The notes beneath the pieces were generated by a model. The model was not told the origin of the DNA and searched no databases. It worked only from the letters and a program-made list of their open reading frames with translations. This document shows, piece after piece, positions 1 through 10,836 of a DNA stretch of 64,000 nt. The translations under genes and the position numbers were made by a program. This DNA is from Metellina segmentata (taxonomy: Eukaryota > Arthropoda > Arachnida > Araneae > Tetragnathidae). The stretch spans positions 121,469,967 to 121,533,966 of the forward strand of contig OX375881.1 of the NCBI GenBank assembly GCA_947359465.1, written 5' to 3'. Position 1 is the first letter of the stretch. The number at the start of each line of letters is the position of its first letter.

Positions 1-134
1 GCAATTATGTACTAGTAAAAAAATTAAGTACTTTCAAGGACTTTTTACCAAGTTTCGTAATTTTCAAGGACTTTCAAGGGCCGCTAGCTAGGAAAACAAA
101 ATTCAAGGACTTTTCAAGGACCGTGGGAACCCTG
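1..134 (-). mobile_element. hAT-type transposon end, continues left of the window
   Basis: The block carries at least three copies of a TTTCAAGGACTTT-type motif (about 32-47, 61-79, 109-121) and stops at CCGTGGGAACCCTG (121-134). Read on the minus strand the terminus begins CAGGGTTCCCACGG, the usual form of a hAT terminal inverted repeat, with repeated subterminal motifs behind it. It abuts the middle of a SINE-S body at 135, so the transposon probably inserted into that SINE. The other end and any transposase lie outside the window. The class is assigned from the terminus only. Confidence 0.5.
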
Positions 135-385
135 CGGTCCGAAATCCAACCGAAGTGAAAGATCCGAAGACAACATCACATAATTTTGAACCAAGGTTCG
201 ATCAAGAGTTCACACCTGAGCTGGTACCCCCTCTCCAAACTTCCACACCACACCATTGGGATGACATTTGATGCCACGAGAGATTTTACGTGCACGAATT
301 TCCTTTGTTCACGACGATATTTGGTTGGATTCGAACTTGCAACCCTCTGGTTGCTAATCCGTTACTCTTAGAACCGAGTTAACTT
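135..385 (-). repeat. SINE-S copy, head ii, broken by the hAT end
   Basis: This is the reverse complement of the SINE-S body and tRNA-like head ii. The body motifs CTCCAAACTTCCACACCA and TTTTGAACCA are present, and a B-box-like GGATTCGAAC stands near 329. The tail part is missing because the sequence starts abruptly at the hAT terminus. No target duplication can be tested because the other flank lies outside the window. Confidence 0.75.
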
Positions 386-639
386 GGGATATCTGTACCA
401 AATATCGATTGGACATTGGATTGTCTGTATCAAATAACGTGCCTGAAACCAATTGATAAATTTGTTACGTATTCCTTATAATAAGTTTTATAATATGGAA
501 ATATTCCATAATTTCTTAACCTTGTTAACCCTCTAAGCTTTGCGAGATTTCAGAGTAGAGCCATATTTTTTTTAAACCAACAAAACACTCAGTCATTAAC
601 ACCTATTGGCTGGGAAAAAATATGGATTTTTTTTAACCT

Positions 640-1440
640 TTGGGAAGATAACATTGGTCTTTTCTTAGAATGGAATCCTTTCTACAGATTATATTTTAAT
701 CATTTAATAAGAATATAAATATCCCTTTTGGAAGATTTTATTGCTCTTTAAGAATAGAATTCTTTGGGAAAGTTTTTATTGCTGAAAACCAGAATGGAAT
801 CCATTGGGGAAGATTTTGTTGTTCTTTATAAATAGAATCCAGTGGGAAGATTTATTGGTCTTAAAGAATAAAATCCTTTGTGGAAGATTTTATTGCTCTT
901 TACGAAAAAGAATATTTTTGGTGCTGTTTTTAGAATAGAAATACTATGAGAAAGAATTTTTCTCTTTTCTGAATAGAATCCTTTGGGGAAGATTTTATAG
1001 CTATTTGTTTAGAATTCTTAAGGGATGATTTTATTGCTCGTTTCACATAATAGAAAAAATTTGGAACATATTTTATTTCTCTTTTTCGAATAGAATCCTT
1101 TAGAGAAGATTTTAATTCTCTTTTCAGAACAGAATCTTTCGAGGAAGATTTTATGCCTTTTTTCACAAAAGAATCATTTCAGGACGATTTTGTAGATCTC
1201 TTCAGAAAAGAATAATTTTGAACGATGTTTTTGTTTTCCTTGGAATATAATTTAGCTAAAATTCTGTTGGTTCTATCTTTGGACTATAATCATTTAGAAA
1301 TATTCTATTACTCATTTGTGTAGAATAGAATCCTTATGAAATATTTTATTTCGCACACATTTCCGTACAATAGAATCTCATGGAAAGATTATCTTTCTCA
1401 TTTCCTCAGAATAGAATCCCTTGTAAAAATTATATTGATC
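640..1440. repeat. Degenerate minisatellite, unit about 40-45 bp
   Basis: Roughly 18 diverged copies of a unit resembling AGAATAGAATCCTTTGG followed by GGAAGATTTTATTGCTC run head to tail through this block. Unit length drifts between about 35 and 48 bp, and point changes are many, so the array is old. Read on the minus strand part of it (930-1166) stays open and gives KSSLKDS-type repeats, but stops elsewhere and the uneven unit length argue against a protein. Confidence 0.8.
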
Positions 1441-1827
1441 AAGAAGGTAGAAATTGGGGAGAAGTGATGAAGGGAACACTGTAGGTTACAAGTTGGAGAC
1501 ATGGGCTTAAATTTAATCATAGGGTTAAATTGTTCGACTGTTAAGTGACTCTCCTTCAACCCACGACATTCACTGTCGAGTCTAAACTGCCCATCACATT
1601 ATGATGTCAGAGAGCTCTCCTGTCCCACGACAATTCCTCAAAAAAGATGATAGGAAAACTCATTAACTCTCTAAATGATGAGATTTTAATTAAACGGCCT
1701 TTCGTACCTTTGATCTTTCATTACAGCACCCAATCGATTATCAACAGGTCATTTATTTCTTTGATCATTCTAGGTGGAAGACGCTGTCGCTGCACCTTTG
1801 GCTATGCTCCGAAGAGACTTTTTAGGG
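1441..1827. other. No recognisable feature
   Basis: AT-rich sequence between the minisatellite and a SINE-S head. The longest frames are short and unlike any family I know. Confidence 0.5.
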
Positions 1828-1947
1828 TCATGGTAGCTGGGTTCGAAGAATCGCTTATTAGCAATTGATGGGTAGCGAGTTCGATACTCGATCCGACCAA
1901 ACACCATTGTGTTAGTGGCACGTGTACGTTAAACGTGTCGTAGCCTT
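1828..1947 (+). repeat. SINE-S head ii fragment
   Basis: Head ii can be read from the TAGCTGGGTT region through a degenerate B box (GAGTTCGATACTC) into the linker with GACCAAACACC and the start of the body (CGTGTCGTAGCC). The body and tail are absent. Confidence 0.55.
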
Positions 1948-2227
1948 AACCTTTACGTTGCGCCGCTTAGATTTTTTCAACGGTCTCCAGGAACGGCTGT
2001 TTCGCCTGAATACCCAACCCCTCTTACCTCATTGCCTAACTTGAGCGATAGAGCCTTGAGTGGTATTTACGACTGGCGCTTTCCTTTCATAGTATTGTGT
2101 GGCGTATATCACCAGAGCGACCTTCTTCCTTTCCCCCAAAGCGTTCACACCTCACGGTCGACAGGGTAGAGAACCGAACAAAAGGAGGGATCCTCTAGAA
2201 GGTCAGTCGCTGACATATCGTAAATGG

Positions 2228-2500
2228 TGTTCGATGCCAGCGGTCACTTAAAAGGGGGATAACATTCACCGTACACAGATCTATACCATGCCGCTGGTGC
2301 AAACGAAATTGCAGTGGTAAATGTCCTCACGAAATTCGGACAGTTGAAGTTTAGAGAATGGGATCCCATTTCAGGTCGTCATCTTACCGAGGTTCAAAAT
2401 GACCAGATGTTGTTCTCGGATCTTTCAATTATTGATTGATTGGAGATCATCAACTACAGTCCTTTGTGTTGTTTCGGCTGTCAATTACTAACTACCGACA
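2228..2500 (+). repeat. Highly diverged SINE-S body and tail
   Basis: Body landmarks appear in order: AAATGTCCTCACG, GAAGTTTAGAGAATGGG, TCGTCATCT, GGTTCAAAAT, TCTCGGATCTTTC, and a decayed tail. Divergence is high, so this is one of the older copies. Confidence 0.55.
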
Positions 2501-2535
2501 CTTTATTAACATAATTTATTTTTGTGGAATCGGAT

Positions 2536-2715
2536 TTGTTACCGGGTAGGTGTCGGAAGAGCAAGCGATTAGCAACCAGAGGGTTGTGAGTTCGAATAAA
2601 ACCAAATACTATCGTGTACAAAGGGGGATGGTGCACGTTAATTCTGTCGTGGGCTAAAATGTCCGGATCGTTTCCATCGGGTTTGATGCATCCCGGACAG
2701 TCACTAATAGCAGGT
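2536..2715 (+). repeat. SINE-S, head ii, with internal deletion
   Basis: Head ii with AGCAACCAGAGGGTTG and GAGTTCGAAT leads into GTGCACGTTAATTCTGTCG and AAATGTCC. It then jumps straight to the distal body motif around GATGCATCCCGGACAGTC, so the central body is deleted. Confidence 0.6.
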
Positions 2716-3579
2716 AATAGTACCTCTTTGTCTGTCAACCGTAAAGACAGATGGGTTGCCTTAATCTACCGTAACTCATTACTAGAAGTGCGCCAAAAAA
2801 ATCGCCAAGTTCGTTGCCACCGCTCATAAACGTAGAGTGTAGCAGTACCATTGAATACCTACCTCGATTTTCTCATTCAAACTATTGTACAGATATTGAT
2901 GTTTACAGATTCGGACATGTATGCATAATTCCGGAGGAAGTATTTCAATGAATGAAAATTGCGATAGCAAAAAAAGAATAAACTACGTCGAAAAGCATCA
3001 ATGTGATAGACTGATGAATTACATCCTTGTGTTAGCCAACACTAATGAATCATTAAAAGTTTACGAAACTTGCACCAAGAAAGATAAAGGCCAAGGAATA
3101 AACGAAGAGCAACTCTTGCGTTGAAAGAATATTACGCTAATCAATTTTCAAATAGCCAAGAGCACTCCGTTTTTTTAATGCATAAAAAAGATAATCTCAA
3201 AGTAAGTAATGAGTTAAGAGCTTTAACATTAAGTTCTAATTGGCTAAGTATTCCCTGAACAGTAATTAAAATGAATAGAGAAGATTAAGGAGCAATTTTA
3301 GAGATGAGTTTTAGTTTTCAAAATTTATTGATAAGCAGAATGATCTACAAAAAGTTTGAAATTTTCCTAAGAGACTAGAAGAGAATTTTGTTCAAGTGCT
3401 CGTGATGTCTCAACCATTTATTAAGAAGATGCCTTTAAAGCTCAGACTGCTTTTAAATGACATCAAATAGATTTAAATTGTAGATCTTACTAGAGAAATT
3501 AAGAATTAATTAATTAGACTTATCATGAGTCACAATTTCTATACTATTCCTAGGTACATCAAAAGGGCTTTCACGTGCT
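2716..3579. other. No recognised gene; possible decayed coding sequence
   Basis: A lysine-rich frame at 2921-3124 is followed by short open stretches up to about 3500 (for example LKEYYANQFSNS near 3122-3160 in a shifted frame). The composition looks like old coding sequence from a mobile element, but I could not match it to a family. Confidence 0.3.
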
Positions 3580-3700
3580 TCTATCGTCGTCATATGATCG
3601 TGGTTCCAAATTACGCGGTGTTATCTTCGCATCTTTCAATTCAGGGGTTGAGTCCGAACCATCACCAACAGCTCGTTATGTTGTCTCAATGTAACGTGTT
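3580..3700 (+). repeat. SINE-S distal body fragment
   Basis: GTCGTCATATGATCGTGG, AATTACGCGGTGTT and a decayed CTCGTTATGTTG tail junction mark the 3' half of the SINE. It faces the next copy tail to tail, with about 55 bp between them. Confidence 0.6.
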
Positions 3701-3756
3701 TATTCAAAAATATCAAATGCTTATTTCGAAATTTTCTAGGTTTGCTATGTAGTGGA

Positions 3757-3990
3757 ATGAACATCACACTGGAACAACACAACGGGAGTTTGGTGACAAT
3801 TCGTAATCAAACCCGAGGACAATATGTCGTCATTTTGACACATGGTCAGATGACGAGGTCAGTTACGCTTGACCTGGCACGCCACGCCAACGTGAGGACA
3901 TTTGAGACCACGAGAGGTTCAAGGTGCACAAGCCCCCCACCCCCACGTGCACGATGGCCTTTGGCTAGATCGAGTTACGAACTCGCAAAA
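3757..3990 (-). repeat. SINE-S copy, body and part of head
   Basis: The copy reads in reverse from GGAACAACACAACGGG through ATGGTCAGATGACGAGG and CACGCCAACGTGAGGACA to the head linker. A run of C (about 3932-3944) interrupts the linker and the head is decayed. Confidence 0.7.
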
Positions 3991-4204
3991 ACAAACTGTA
4001 TTTTTGTTAAATTCTCAAAAAGTAAAAATAATTTTAAAATGTGGAGATAAATTCAGCTGCAAGATGTGTATTTACTTCTGAATATTACAAATTAAACAAA
4101 TGATAAGAGGTCCGTCAGGACCACCTAATACAGAGCAATATACATTGCATCAAGGACCTTTAGCACCTTGTCTACAAAATAAGCACAATAGAAACTAACG
4201 TATT

Positions 4205-4412
4205 TCTCCCATGATCTCTTTGGTGTTTTCCTCGAATCTTTCCCTTAGGGGATTGATCCCGGATTGTCGTCAAAAACACGTTGGGTTGCCTCAGTACAAC
4301 GATAACTATAATACCTGCCTACCCAGGGTATCTTCCACTTTTGAAAGCTGAGGCGTTGCCTAGTCACCTGACCGTGGTTCCAAATTACGTGCTGTTGTCT
4401 CTCATGGAGTAT
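4205..4412 (+). repeat. Two SINE-S distal fragments in tandem
   Basis: The first piece (4205-4330) has CCTCGAATCTTTCCCTTAGG and a tail with GCCTACC. The second (4358-4412) repeats CACCTGACCGTGG and AAATTACGTGCTGTTG. They are two copies, or one copy with a rearrangement. Confidence 0.55.
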
Positions 4413-5387
4413 CGTGGCTCAGTGGATATGTCCACTACGCTAGCAAATTTCGAGTTGCAAGCGGCTTCGATTTAACCTTTTCTGAGCAGCTTCAGGAGCA
4501 TTCTCATGAAATTTCAGGAATTTTGAGGCTTCTTCAGGAGCAACGCGAAAATAAGGACAAAAATAAAAGTCGGCATATTTTTCTTTAAAACCAGTTAGAA
4601 AATTTCCTATTAATACAAATAATTTCTCTTGAGTCTCAAATCCGGACGTTTTGCTAACCGGAGTTTTTTTTTTTTTGTTTCTCACTTTTTCCAGATTTCT
4701 GACAATTTTTACGGAACAAGCAGCTAAACCTTTACCTAATTAATGAAACAGCACAAAATAACGAACATGTTCAGAATAAATACCACACATAAAAATTAGA
4801 AGATTTGCAAGTAAAATTTCTTGTATAATATTAGAAAGGTTTTTTCCTTTTTAAAATTATTCCCATTTATATATCTGCTATTTTAGTATTGTAAACGCAA
4901 AATTCGCGCAGGGGGAGCTTATATTAAAGTGTTTTTTTTTTTGACAAAAAATGGAAATAATCCGAAATGGCTGAGGTCCCGATTTTGGACTTAGTACTGT
5001 ATAAAAGATAAAAAAGTACATGTATACATAAGAGGTTTTATCCTTAAATTAAAGAAACAAAATTCAAACCCATAATTTCCCCGAAAGTGGAAAATGTTTC
5101 CTTTTTCATGAAGGAAATTCCCCTTTTCCATTCATCGACGCGATTTCCGGACTGAACCATAGATTACGCGGAGTTGCGGATTTTTGATGCTTTAGAGGAG
5201 AAACTCCGGAAGTTCCGGAGCACTTGGCAACTTTGCTTTAGGTCCATTCCACCCTGGGTGTATTTCTATCTTCTGTCTCAGTAAAAAGTCCATTGTTAGT
5301 TCGATGTATATTACTTCATATTGCATATTTTGCGTCTGAGGCAGCATGGTCAAATACAGACCTAGCGCCATAAAAGAAAATCGAACT
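4413..5387. other. No recognisable gene
   Basis: AT-rich unique-looking sequence. Palindromic CTCCGGAAGTTCCGGAG lies near 5204-5220 next to GCACTTGGCAACTTTGC, which could be a hAT-like end, but no partner end was found. No frame here resembles a known protein. Confidence 0.4.
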
Positions 5388-5560
5388 TAACCCCGTATCT
5401 TTCCCTTGGGGTTTGATCCTGGACGGTCACCAACTGCTTGTTCTTTTGCTTCAGTGCAATAATTAAATACTTACCAGCCAACACTCAACGCTTCGAATGC
5501 TAATCCGTTACATATCTCTAGTGCGACGTGAATTAAATACCTATCTACTTAACTGGCACA
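5388..5560 (+). repeat. SINE-S distal fragments
   Basis: TATCTTTCCCTTGGGGTTTG and CTGGACGGTCACC mark the distal body, followed by a TTAAATACTTACC tail. A second tail (GTGCGACGTGAATTAAATAC) follows within 60 bp. Confidence 0.55.
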
Positions 5561-5579
5561 CACACACACACACACATAT
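5561..5579. repeat. (AC)n microsatellite
   Basis: An uninterrupted CA dinucleotide run directly behind a SINE-S tail. Confidence 0.85.
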
Positions 5580-5939
5580 ACGTGACTCTAACGCGCGCCC
5601 CCTCCTTAACTTATGGGCATGAGTGTATTTACTCTGCATTAATTCTTGTAAAAGTTTGAGAGCCTCGAAAGCTTTACCAAAAACGATGAAGTTTTCGGTT
5701 TCCAAGATTATTTCGGAACATTTTCAGAAGTAGCTAATCAAAGAGATAATTAGCTGAATCCGCAACTTAAGGATGCTCTGCACAAGTATCTAATAACTCT
5801 TCAGACTTCTCTGCAAGGTCTAGTTTATGTGCCGTTAAATTCAAAGTGGGTGCATCGTAGAGTAGAAAATACATAGTAAAGTGAGAGTTTAACACAATCT
5901 TTCAAAGAGATTGGATTGGTAGGTAGGTACATATATACG
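5580..5939. other. No recognisable feature
   Basis: Short unrelated frames only; I see no repeat family or gene here. Confidence 0.4.
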
Positions 5940-5982
5940 TAGGTATTTAAATTAACGTCATACTAGAGCAAAACAACCGGCT
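5940..5982 (-). repeat. SINE-S tail fragment
   Basis: GTAGGTATTTAAATTAACGT and ACTAGAGCAAAACAAC match the tail end of the SINE. The rest is missing, and a GATTGGATTGGATC motif of unknown origin follows. Confidence 0.5.
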
Positions 5983-6072
5983 ATTTATGACAGGATTGGA
6001 TTGGATCTTTGGGTTTTATGGCGCAACTATTCTAAATGAAATATATATTTTTTTGGTGATATAGGCAGTAAT

Positions 6073-6450
6073 GGGGATTTATTAACGTCGCACTGGAACA
6101 TAACACCTTGTTATTGGTGAAAATCCGAGGAGAATCCCCAAAGGGAAGTTTCTAGAACATCACCACGTAATTTTGTATCGCGGTGAGATAATGAGGACAG
6201 CACCTGGGTTGACAAGCCACTCTTCAAATTTCAACACCTTTCCAACGTGAAAACATTTGAAGTTTCGACAGATTTAACGTGTATCATCCCCCTTTAAACA
6301 CGACTGTATTTTGTTGTATAGTTTTAAATTGGTAACCCTTCGATTGCTAATAAACTGGACAAACGCAGCACTGAGGACGTTTCGGGATCAATACCCTAGA
6401 GAAAGTTCTGAGGACAACACCTCGTAAATTAGAGCCACGGTCATTGAAAG
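6073..6450 (-). repeat. SINE-S, head ii, followed by a second partial copy
   Basis: The first copy (6073-6360) runs from TTAACGTCGCACTGGA through ACCACGTAATTTTG to a decayed head ii (AACCCTTCGATTGCTAAT). A second piece (6366-6450) repeats only the middle of the body (CGAGGACAACACC-like segment and GAGCCACGGTCA). Confidence 0.6.
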
Positions 6451-6935
6451 TAAAGTTGAAACAGAGGACTACACATTTGTACTGTGATATGCTCTCTTGT
6501 TAACCGGAGGAATAAAAGATACGTGTTAGTGAATCTGACATGTCTAAGCTTTTAATACTAACGTTGTCAGTTATTACATTCTGTTGTTACGTATTGTTAA
6601 AGAGCTAGAATTTTCTCGCCGTTAATATCGTTAAAATTCAATGATTCCGAAAAATGTTCAACTCGATATATAGCCCGATTTTTACATAAGTACTTGCCAA
6701 TAAATACTTGAATCCGAAGTAAAAATTCTTAAATTCTTCTTTGGCAGATTTCCTTCGCGAAATATCATGATTTTTCCGTTTCCAAACACTAAACACAAAT
6801 GGGAATTTATACGTGAGCTATATAAGATGCATAATAAATGAATGACGTGCATTTTCTCTCAAGGTAAATGCTGGAAACGGTAGTGCTTTTGGTTAACAGT
6901 CGAGTCACGTGGCTTTCAGCGACTTTGTAAAATTA
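6451..6935. other. No recognisable feature
   Basis: AT-rich spacer between SINE-S copies; no gene or repeat recognised. Confidence 0.4.
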
Positions 6936-7249
6936 AAGGTAATTTTAATTAACGGCATACAAGAGCAACGCAACGGGCTATTGACGGGATCAATTGCCTA
7001 AGGGAAAGATTCGACGACAACACCACATCCTTTTGAATCACGGTCATATGACGAGACAACGCCTGAGCTGGCACCTCACTCTCCAAATTTCCACACCAAC
7101 CCAACGTTAGTACATTCGGCCATGACAGATTTAAGGTGCACCAGTCGGCCTCTACACCATATGCTTACAAACATCCATTCCCTGACCCGGATTCGAATCA
7201 GGAACCTTTCGATCTAGAGGCTAACACCTTAAGCACCGGTTGGTCGGTT
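6936..7249 (-). repeat. SINE-S, near full length, head i
   Basis: Tail, body and complete head i are all present. The B box reads (reverse strand) GATTCGAATC and the head ends CCGGTTGGTCGG at 7249. Next to it, at 7252, another SINE-S tail begins. No flanking target duplication is evident. Confidence 0.8.
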
Positions 7250-7251
7250 TA

Positions 7252-7362
7252 ACGGTAGCTAGGTAGTTAACTATTGCCGCACTGAATCAATACAACTGGC
7301 TATTGGCGTCGGTCCGGGATCAAATTCGAAGGGTCCGAAGACAACACGGAATGAGACTTGCA
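7252..7362 (-). repeat. SINE-S tail and proximal body fragment
   Basis: GCTAGGTAGTTAACTATTG and CGGTCCGGGATCAAATTCG show the tail and part of the body. It abuts the head of the previous copy, so the two are head to tail. Confidence 0.6.
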
Positions 7363-7407
7363 CGGTTGGAATAGTAAACAACCAGCAATCGGAAGGATAT
7401 CCAGGCA

Positions 7408-7612
7408 AAGACGGTCGTGCATAAAAGTGTCTGATATAAATATTTCATGGCCTCAAACCGTTATGTGGAAGTTTAAAGAGTGGGGTGTCAGCTCAGATGT
7501 AATTTCACCATCTTGCCGTGGTTGAAAATTACGTGGTGTTTCCCTTGTATCTTCGCAAACCGGGGTTCATCACGTACCGTGTCCAATAGAACGACGTTAA
7601 GTAAAATTACCT
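7408..7612 (+). repeat. SINE-S body and tail
   Basis: CATGGCCTCAAACCG, GAAGTTTAAAGAGTGGGG and TGGTTGAAAATTACGTGG are followed by AACGACGTTAAGTAAAATTACC. The head is degraded. Confidence 0.65.
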
Positions 7613-7765
7613 TACTATCCACACTACGCTAACGTGAAGATATCTGAGGTCATTATGGATTTAACGTGCACCAGCCGCCAGGCAAGGAGGGTCTTGGTTT
7701 GGATTGCATTGCATGGTTCCCACCCTGTAGTTACTAATTCACAACCCCACCAACCGGGCTACATT
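7613..7765 (-). repeat. SINE-S proximal body with decayed head ii
   Basis: CACACTACGCTAACGTGAAG and ATTTAACGTGCACCAGCC mark the body and linker; CACCAACCGGGC closes the head. It directly faces the tail of the previous copy. Confidence 0.6.
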
Positions 7766-7796
7766 CTCCCCGGTTGTTTCTAGTAGGATCAGGCGG

Positions 7797-8339
7797 GGTC
7801 ATTGTAAACAAGCAATACAAGCGCCCACGTGGGATTCCGAGAAACTGAAAAGTTGTGAAATATGAAAGCTGAAAACCTGAGGATGTAATATGATGATCCC
7901 TTATCTCTTTGAACTACAGCTCATAGCAATATGTTTAGTTGAAAAATTTATGGTTGAAAAGTTTAGGTTTTAAAGTTTTTGTGTGCTGCATGTTCTGTGC
8001 TGTCCTCCATAATATATTGAAAGGTATGTTGTTCCAATTCTTCTCTTCTAGGGTCAGTTATGTTTCTATCGAACAGAAAATCATTGACTTTTGTTTCTGG
8101 GAACTTTAATGCAACTTCAATTGAATGTTTACAATTACTCCATCTTTTTCAAGGGACGGGGTAATTGTAAACATAACTTTGCCAATAGTTTCGTTCCATT
8201 TGGATGGAAAACCAATGTGTTTTTCAGTGTAATTTTGCATTTAATCATATTTAGTACGTTTGAATTTCGTATTATTGCAATTTTTGTGTTCTTGGGGAGC
8301 AAGAAGACCGATTTACTTAAACGTCACACATATGGTGAA
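7797..8339. other. Unassigned block with GGGGTAATTGTAAAC motifs
   Basis: The near-match GGGGTCATTGTAAACA stands at about 7796 and CGGGGTAATTGTAAACA at about 8157. Related motifs recur at about 9147-9175, 9275-9316 and, inverted, 10884-10902. They may be terminal or subterminal repeats of an older DNA transposon, but I could not define its limits. Confidence 0.35.
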
Positions 8340-8896
8340 GTTCTTATAACTGACCAAGTACTGTCCGCTTGAAGGAGGCAGAAGAGAAAAAAGAACAAAA
8401 GGAAGCCGAGTGAGAAGAAAGTGAGAGCCAGGAGTAAGCAAGAAACCAAGAAAGAAGCAAATGGAAAGGAAACCAGAACTCGAGAGCAGCGAGGATGAGG
8501 AACTTTTGAAAGAATTGATTAACGTTGACAATAAAGAGTTTGAAGTTCTCCAAACATTCAAGCAAAATAGAAGACTGGCTTGTAGGGGAAGTTAAATATT
8601 TTAGAGCAATTCATGGAAGACATTGAAACGATTACGTTTCTGCTTGTAGATGTTGAGGGGTGAAAGAGAAAGAAAACCCATTTTTCGTATGTATGAAGGG
8701 TGGATGTCGTTTCAGAATGAGTTTGAGATCACCTGACTCAAATGCATCGATAAAGCATTGACTAAATTCGCTGTGGTTGAAAAAGACTAATTCTGTGTTA
8801 CCAAAGACCTTGTAAAAGCAATTTTACCTACTCCAACCTGTAGCAAAGAAGACCGTAAAGAAAGTTTTCAATTTGAGGGCACTGTTAATATGTAAG
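8340..8896 (+). pseudogene. Decayed transposase tail, possibly pogo/CENP-B type
   Basis: Several frames together read like the C-terminal tail of pogo/CENP-B-like DDE transposases. First comes a lysine/glutamate-rich stretch (8375-8470), then an acidic stretch (ESSEDEELLKELINVDNKEF near 8480-8535). The end is TKDLVKAILPTPTCSKEDRK then ESFQFEGTVNM, closing with a stop near 8895. At least two in-frame stops and two frame changes interrupt it. No catalytic core is visible upstream. The family call rests on the overall order of a charged linker followed by a short terminal domain, so it is tentative. Confidence 0.4.
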
Positions 8897-9416
8897 AAAT
8901 GTAATGTGTGTTTGTTTTTTTGTACCTAAGATTCTTTTCAATTTTTTTTTTTTTTTTTTAATTTTTCAAATTTGTAGCTTTTTGTTTCATACACTAAATA
9001 CATTCATTGTTCAGTAAAGGTTTGAATCATTTATTCTTATGTATTCCTGGAAGTTGACCTCATGATCAGTGCAACTTTCAAGTGTCACTGTATTTTTTTT
9101 TTTTGGGGGGGGGAGAAAGAAGTGGGAGTATTTGGTAAAAGGTAAAGATCAAAACGGGGTTATTGTAACGGGGTTACATGGTACTAGAAGAGTAAAGATA
9201 CCATTGAAGTTCATTCTACTACCATAACAGCTGTTCATACTGTCACTTGTTAAACATCACAACGAAAATCGTTGTTTACAATTGTCCCTACTTTCAGTAG
9301 TAATTGTAAACAGCCGAGAACGGTATTACAATTTATTTTCTGGAATCTTCGTACTAATTAAATATTAAAATATAGTAGTGATACGTTAGTTTACTAATGT
9401 GAACAATGTTTAATTA
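8897..9416. other. No gene; homopolymer tracts
   Basis: Long T runs near 8942-8959 and 9091-9102, followed by a G run, plus more of the TTGTAAAC-type motifs. No coding sequence seen. Confidence 0.4.
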
Positions 9417-10834
9417 CACTTCTGGTCATACAAATTGCAACACCAAGAAAGACAAGAGATATAACAACAAAATTTATTTTGTAGATAACATGTTGACCAA
9501 GTATCACATGATTAAATTTATAGACTTCTGTGAAGTGTGGTTTTTGCCAAAATCAGTAGCCAGAGTAGCCGCCATTGTTGGAGATCACAGCTGCTACACG
9601 CCTCGGCATTGATTCAAAGGGACTTTGGATATGTTCTTGGGGTACAGCAGACAAAGCAGTTTCCGCACGTTGCCAAAGTCGATCTGGTGTGGCAGCTGGG
9701 GATGTAATCTGGGTCAATCGTTGAGCAACCATGGACCACATGTTTTCTATCGTCGAAAGATCCTGAGAGCGAGCTGGCCAGGGAAGCAATTCAATCTGGC
9801 GATTGACGAAGAACCCTTGGACAATACGTGCCACATGTGCTCGCGCATTATCCTGTTGAAATATGGCTGTGGGCAAGCCCTGAAGGTAAGGAAGGACAAC
9901 TGGTTCTAACACCTCGGAGATGTAGCGCTGGCTGTTTAAAGTACCGGCAATGCGTACTAGAGGAGTGCGAGAGTGATATCCAATACCGCACCCTACCATA
10001 ATACCCATTGCAAGACCAGTTGGGCGGTGCATAACGCAGCTGTTCAGCATCCTCTCTCCACGGTGTCTCCATACTCGAATCTGACCATCGTGGTGTTGCA
10101 GACAGACGCGTGACTCGTCAGTAAAGACAATTCCATTCCATTCTACCGTCCACATCCTTCTTTCATCGCACCATTGGCGGCGGAGACGTCTGTGGTTCTG
10201 CGACAAGGGTAGACGAAGTAATGAATGTCTTGCGGACAGACCACTCAGCTGTAAACGGCGTCGAATGGTATGCGCAGACACTGGATGATGCGTTACAGAC
10301 TGAATGTGCTGTGCTATGGTTCGTAATGTGGCTGAGCGATCCGTCACTGCCAAACGCACAATATGTCTGTCATCACGTGAAGTGGTGCACTGAGGTGGAT
10401 GCGATCGAACACGTCGGTCCGTCGTACCCTCCTGCATCCAACGATCACATATCCGCATTACAGTTGTTTGGTTTCGTCCAACACGACTACCGATCGATTT
10501 CCCTGAAAGATAATCCACAATCTCGGTAGGCCACTATCCTTCCTTTGTCGAACTCGGATACTTGATCAAAAGATGATGGCTGTTTTTTACAAGGCATAAT
10601 TGGTCGTTTTTTTGAAGGAAAAAAAAAAACAAGAAAAACACAATTGCCGTACTTGAAATCGTCGAAATCTCCAAGCCTTAAATAGCGCTCGAAGTGGCGC
10701 CACAGGCGCGCGTGATGTGCGTCTGCGCTGAAATTCTAATCATTTGCATATCTCACCTCCGCTAATGCATGTTGTAAATTTCATATTATTTGCATGCTTC
10801 CTTCAGGGTGTTGCATTTACGGTGGCCAGCAGTG
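9417..10834 (-). mobile_element. Tc1-like DNA transposon (DD34E), nearly complete
   Basis: The element is bounded by TA dinucleotides at 9415-9416 and 10835-10836. The ends form an imperfect inverted repeat: CACTTCTGGTCATACAAAT on the left, and CACTGCTGGCCACCGTAAAT when the right end is read in reverse. Length is 1418 bp, normal for Tc1. A second copy of the same family lies in the opposite orientation at 33083-34486. Confidence 0.92.
9553..10597 (-). pseudogene. Tc1-like transposase, one 4-bp frameshift
   Basis: The protein would catalyse cut-and-paste transposition into TA sites. The start is the ATG at 10595-10597 (MPCKKQPSSFDQVSEFDKGR), chosen because the other copy begins the same way. 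A duplicated 4-bp motif near 10491-10498 shifts the frame after about residue 35. From there to the stop the frame stays open for more than 310 codons. Paired helix-turn-helix segments come first (IGSRVGRNQTTVMRICDRW, then TIAQHIQSV). The DDE core follows: D in VFTDESR, D in FQQDNARAH, and E in STIENMW, with 34 residues between the last two. One odd change: VGCGIGYHSRT has Cys where relatives keep Trp. Except for the frameshift it looks recent. Confidence 0.92.
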
Positions 10835-10836
10835 TA

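Noticed and set aside
930..1166. Repetitive KSSLKDS protein on the minus strand
   Set aside because: It is the translation of a minisatellite; the unit length is uneven and the frame does not continue through the array.
10221..10529. 102-codon plus-strand frame, and its mirror at 33405-33677 on the minus strand
   Set aside because: Both are antisense to the same Tc1 transposase region, which explains their similarity.
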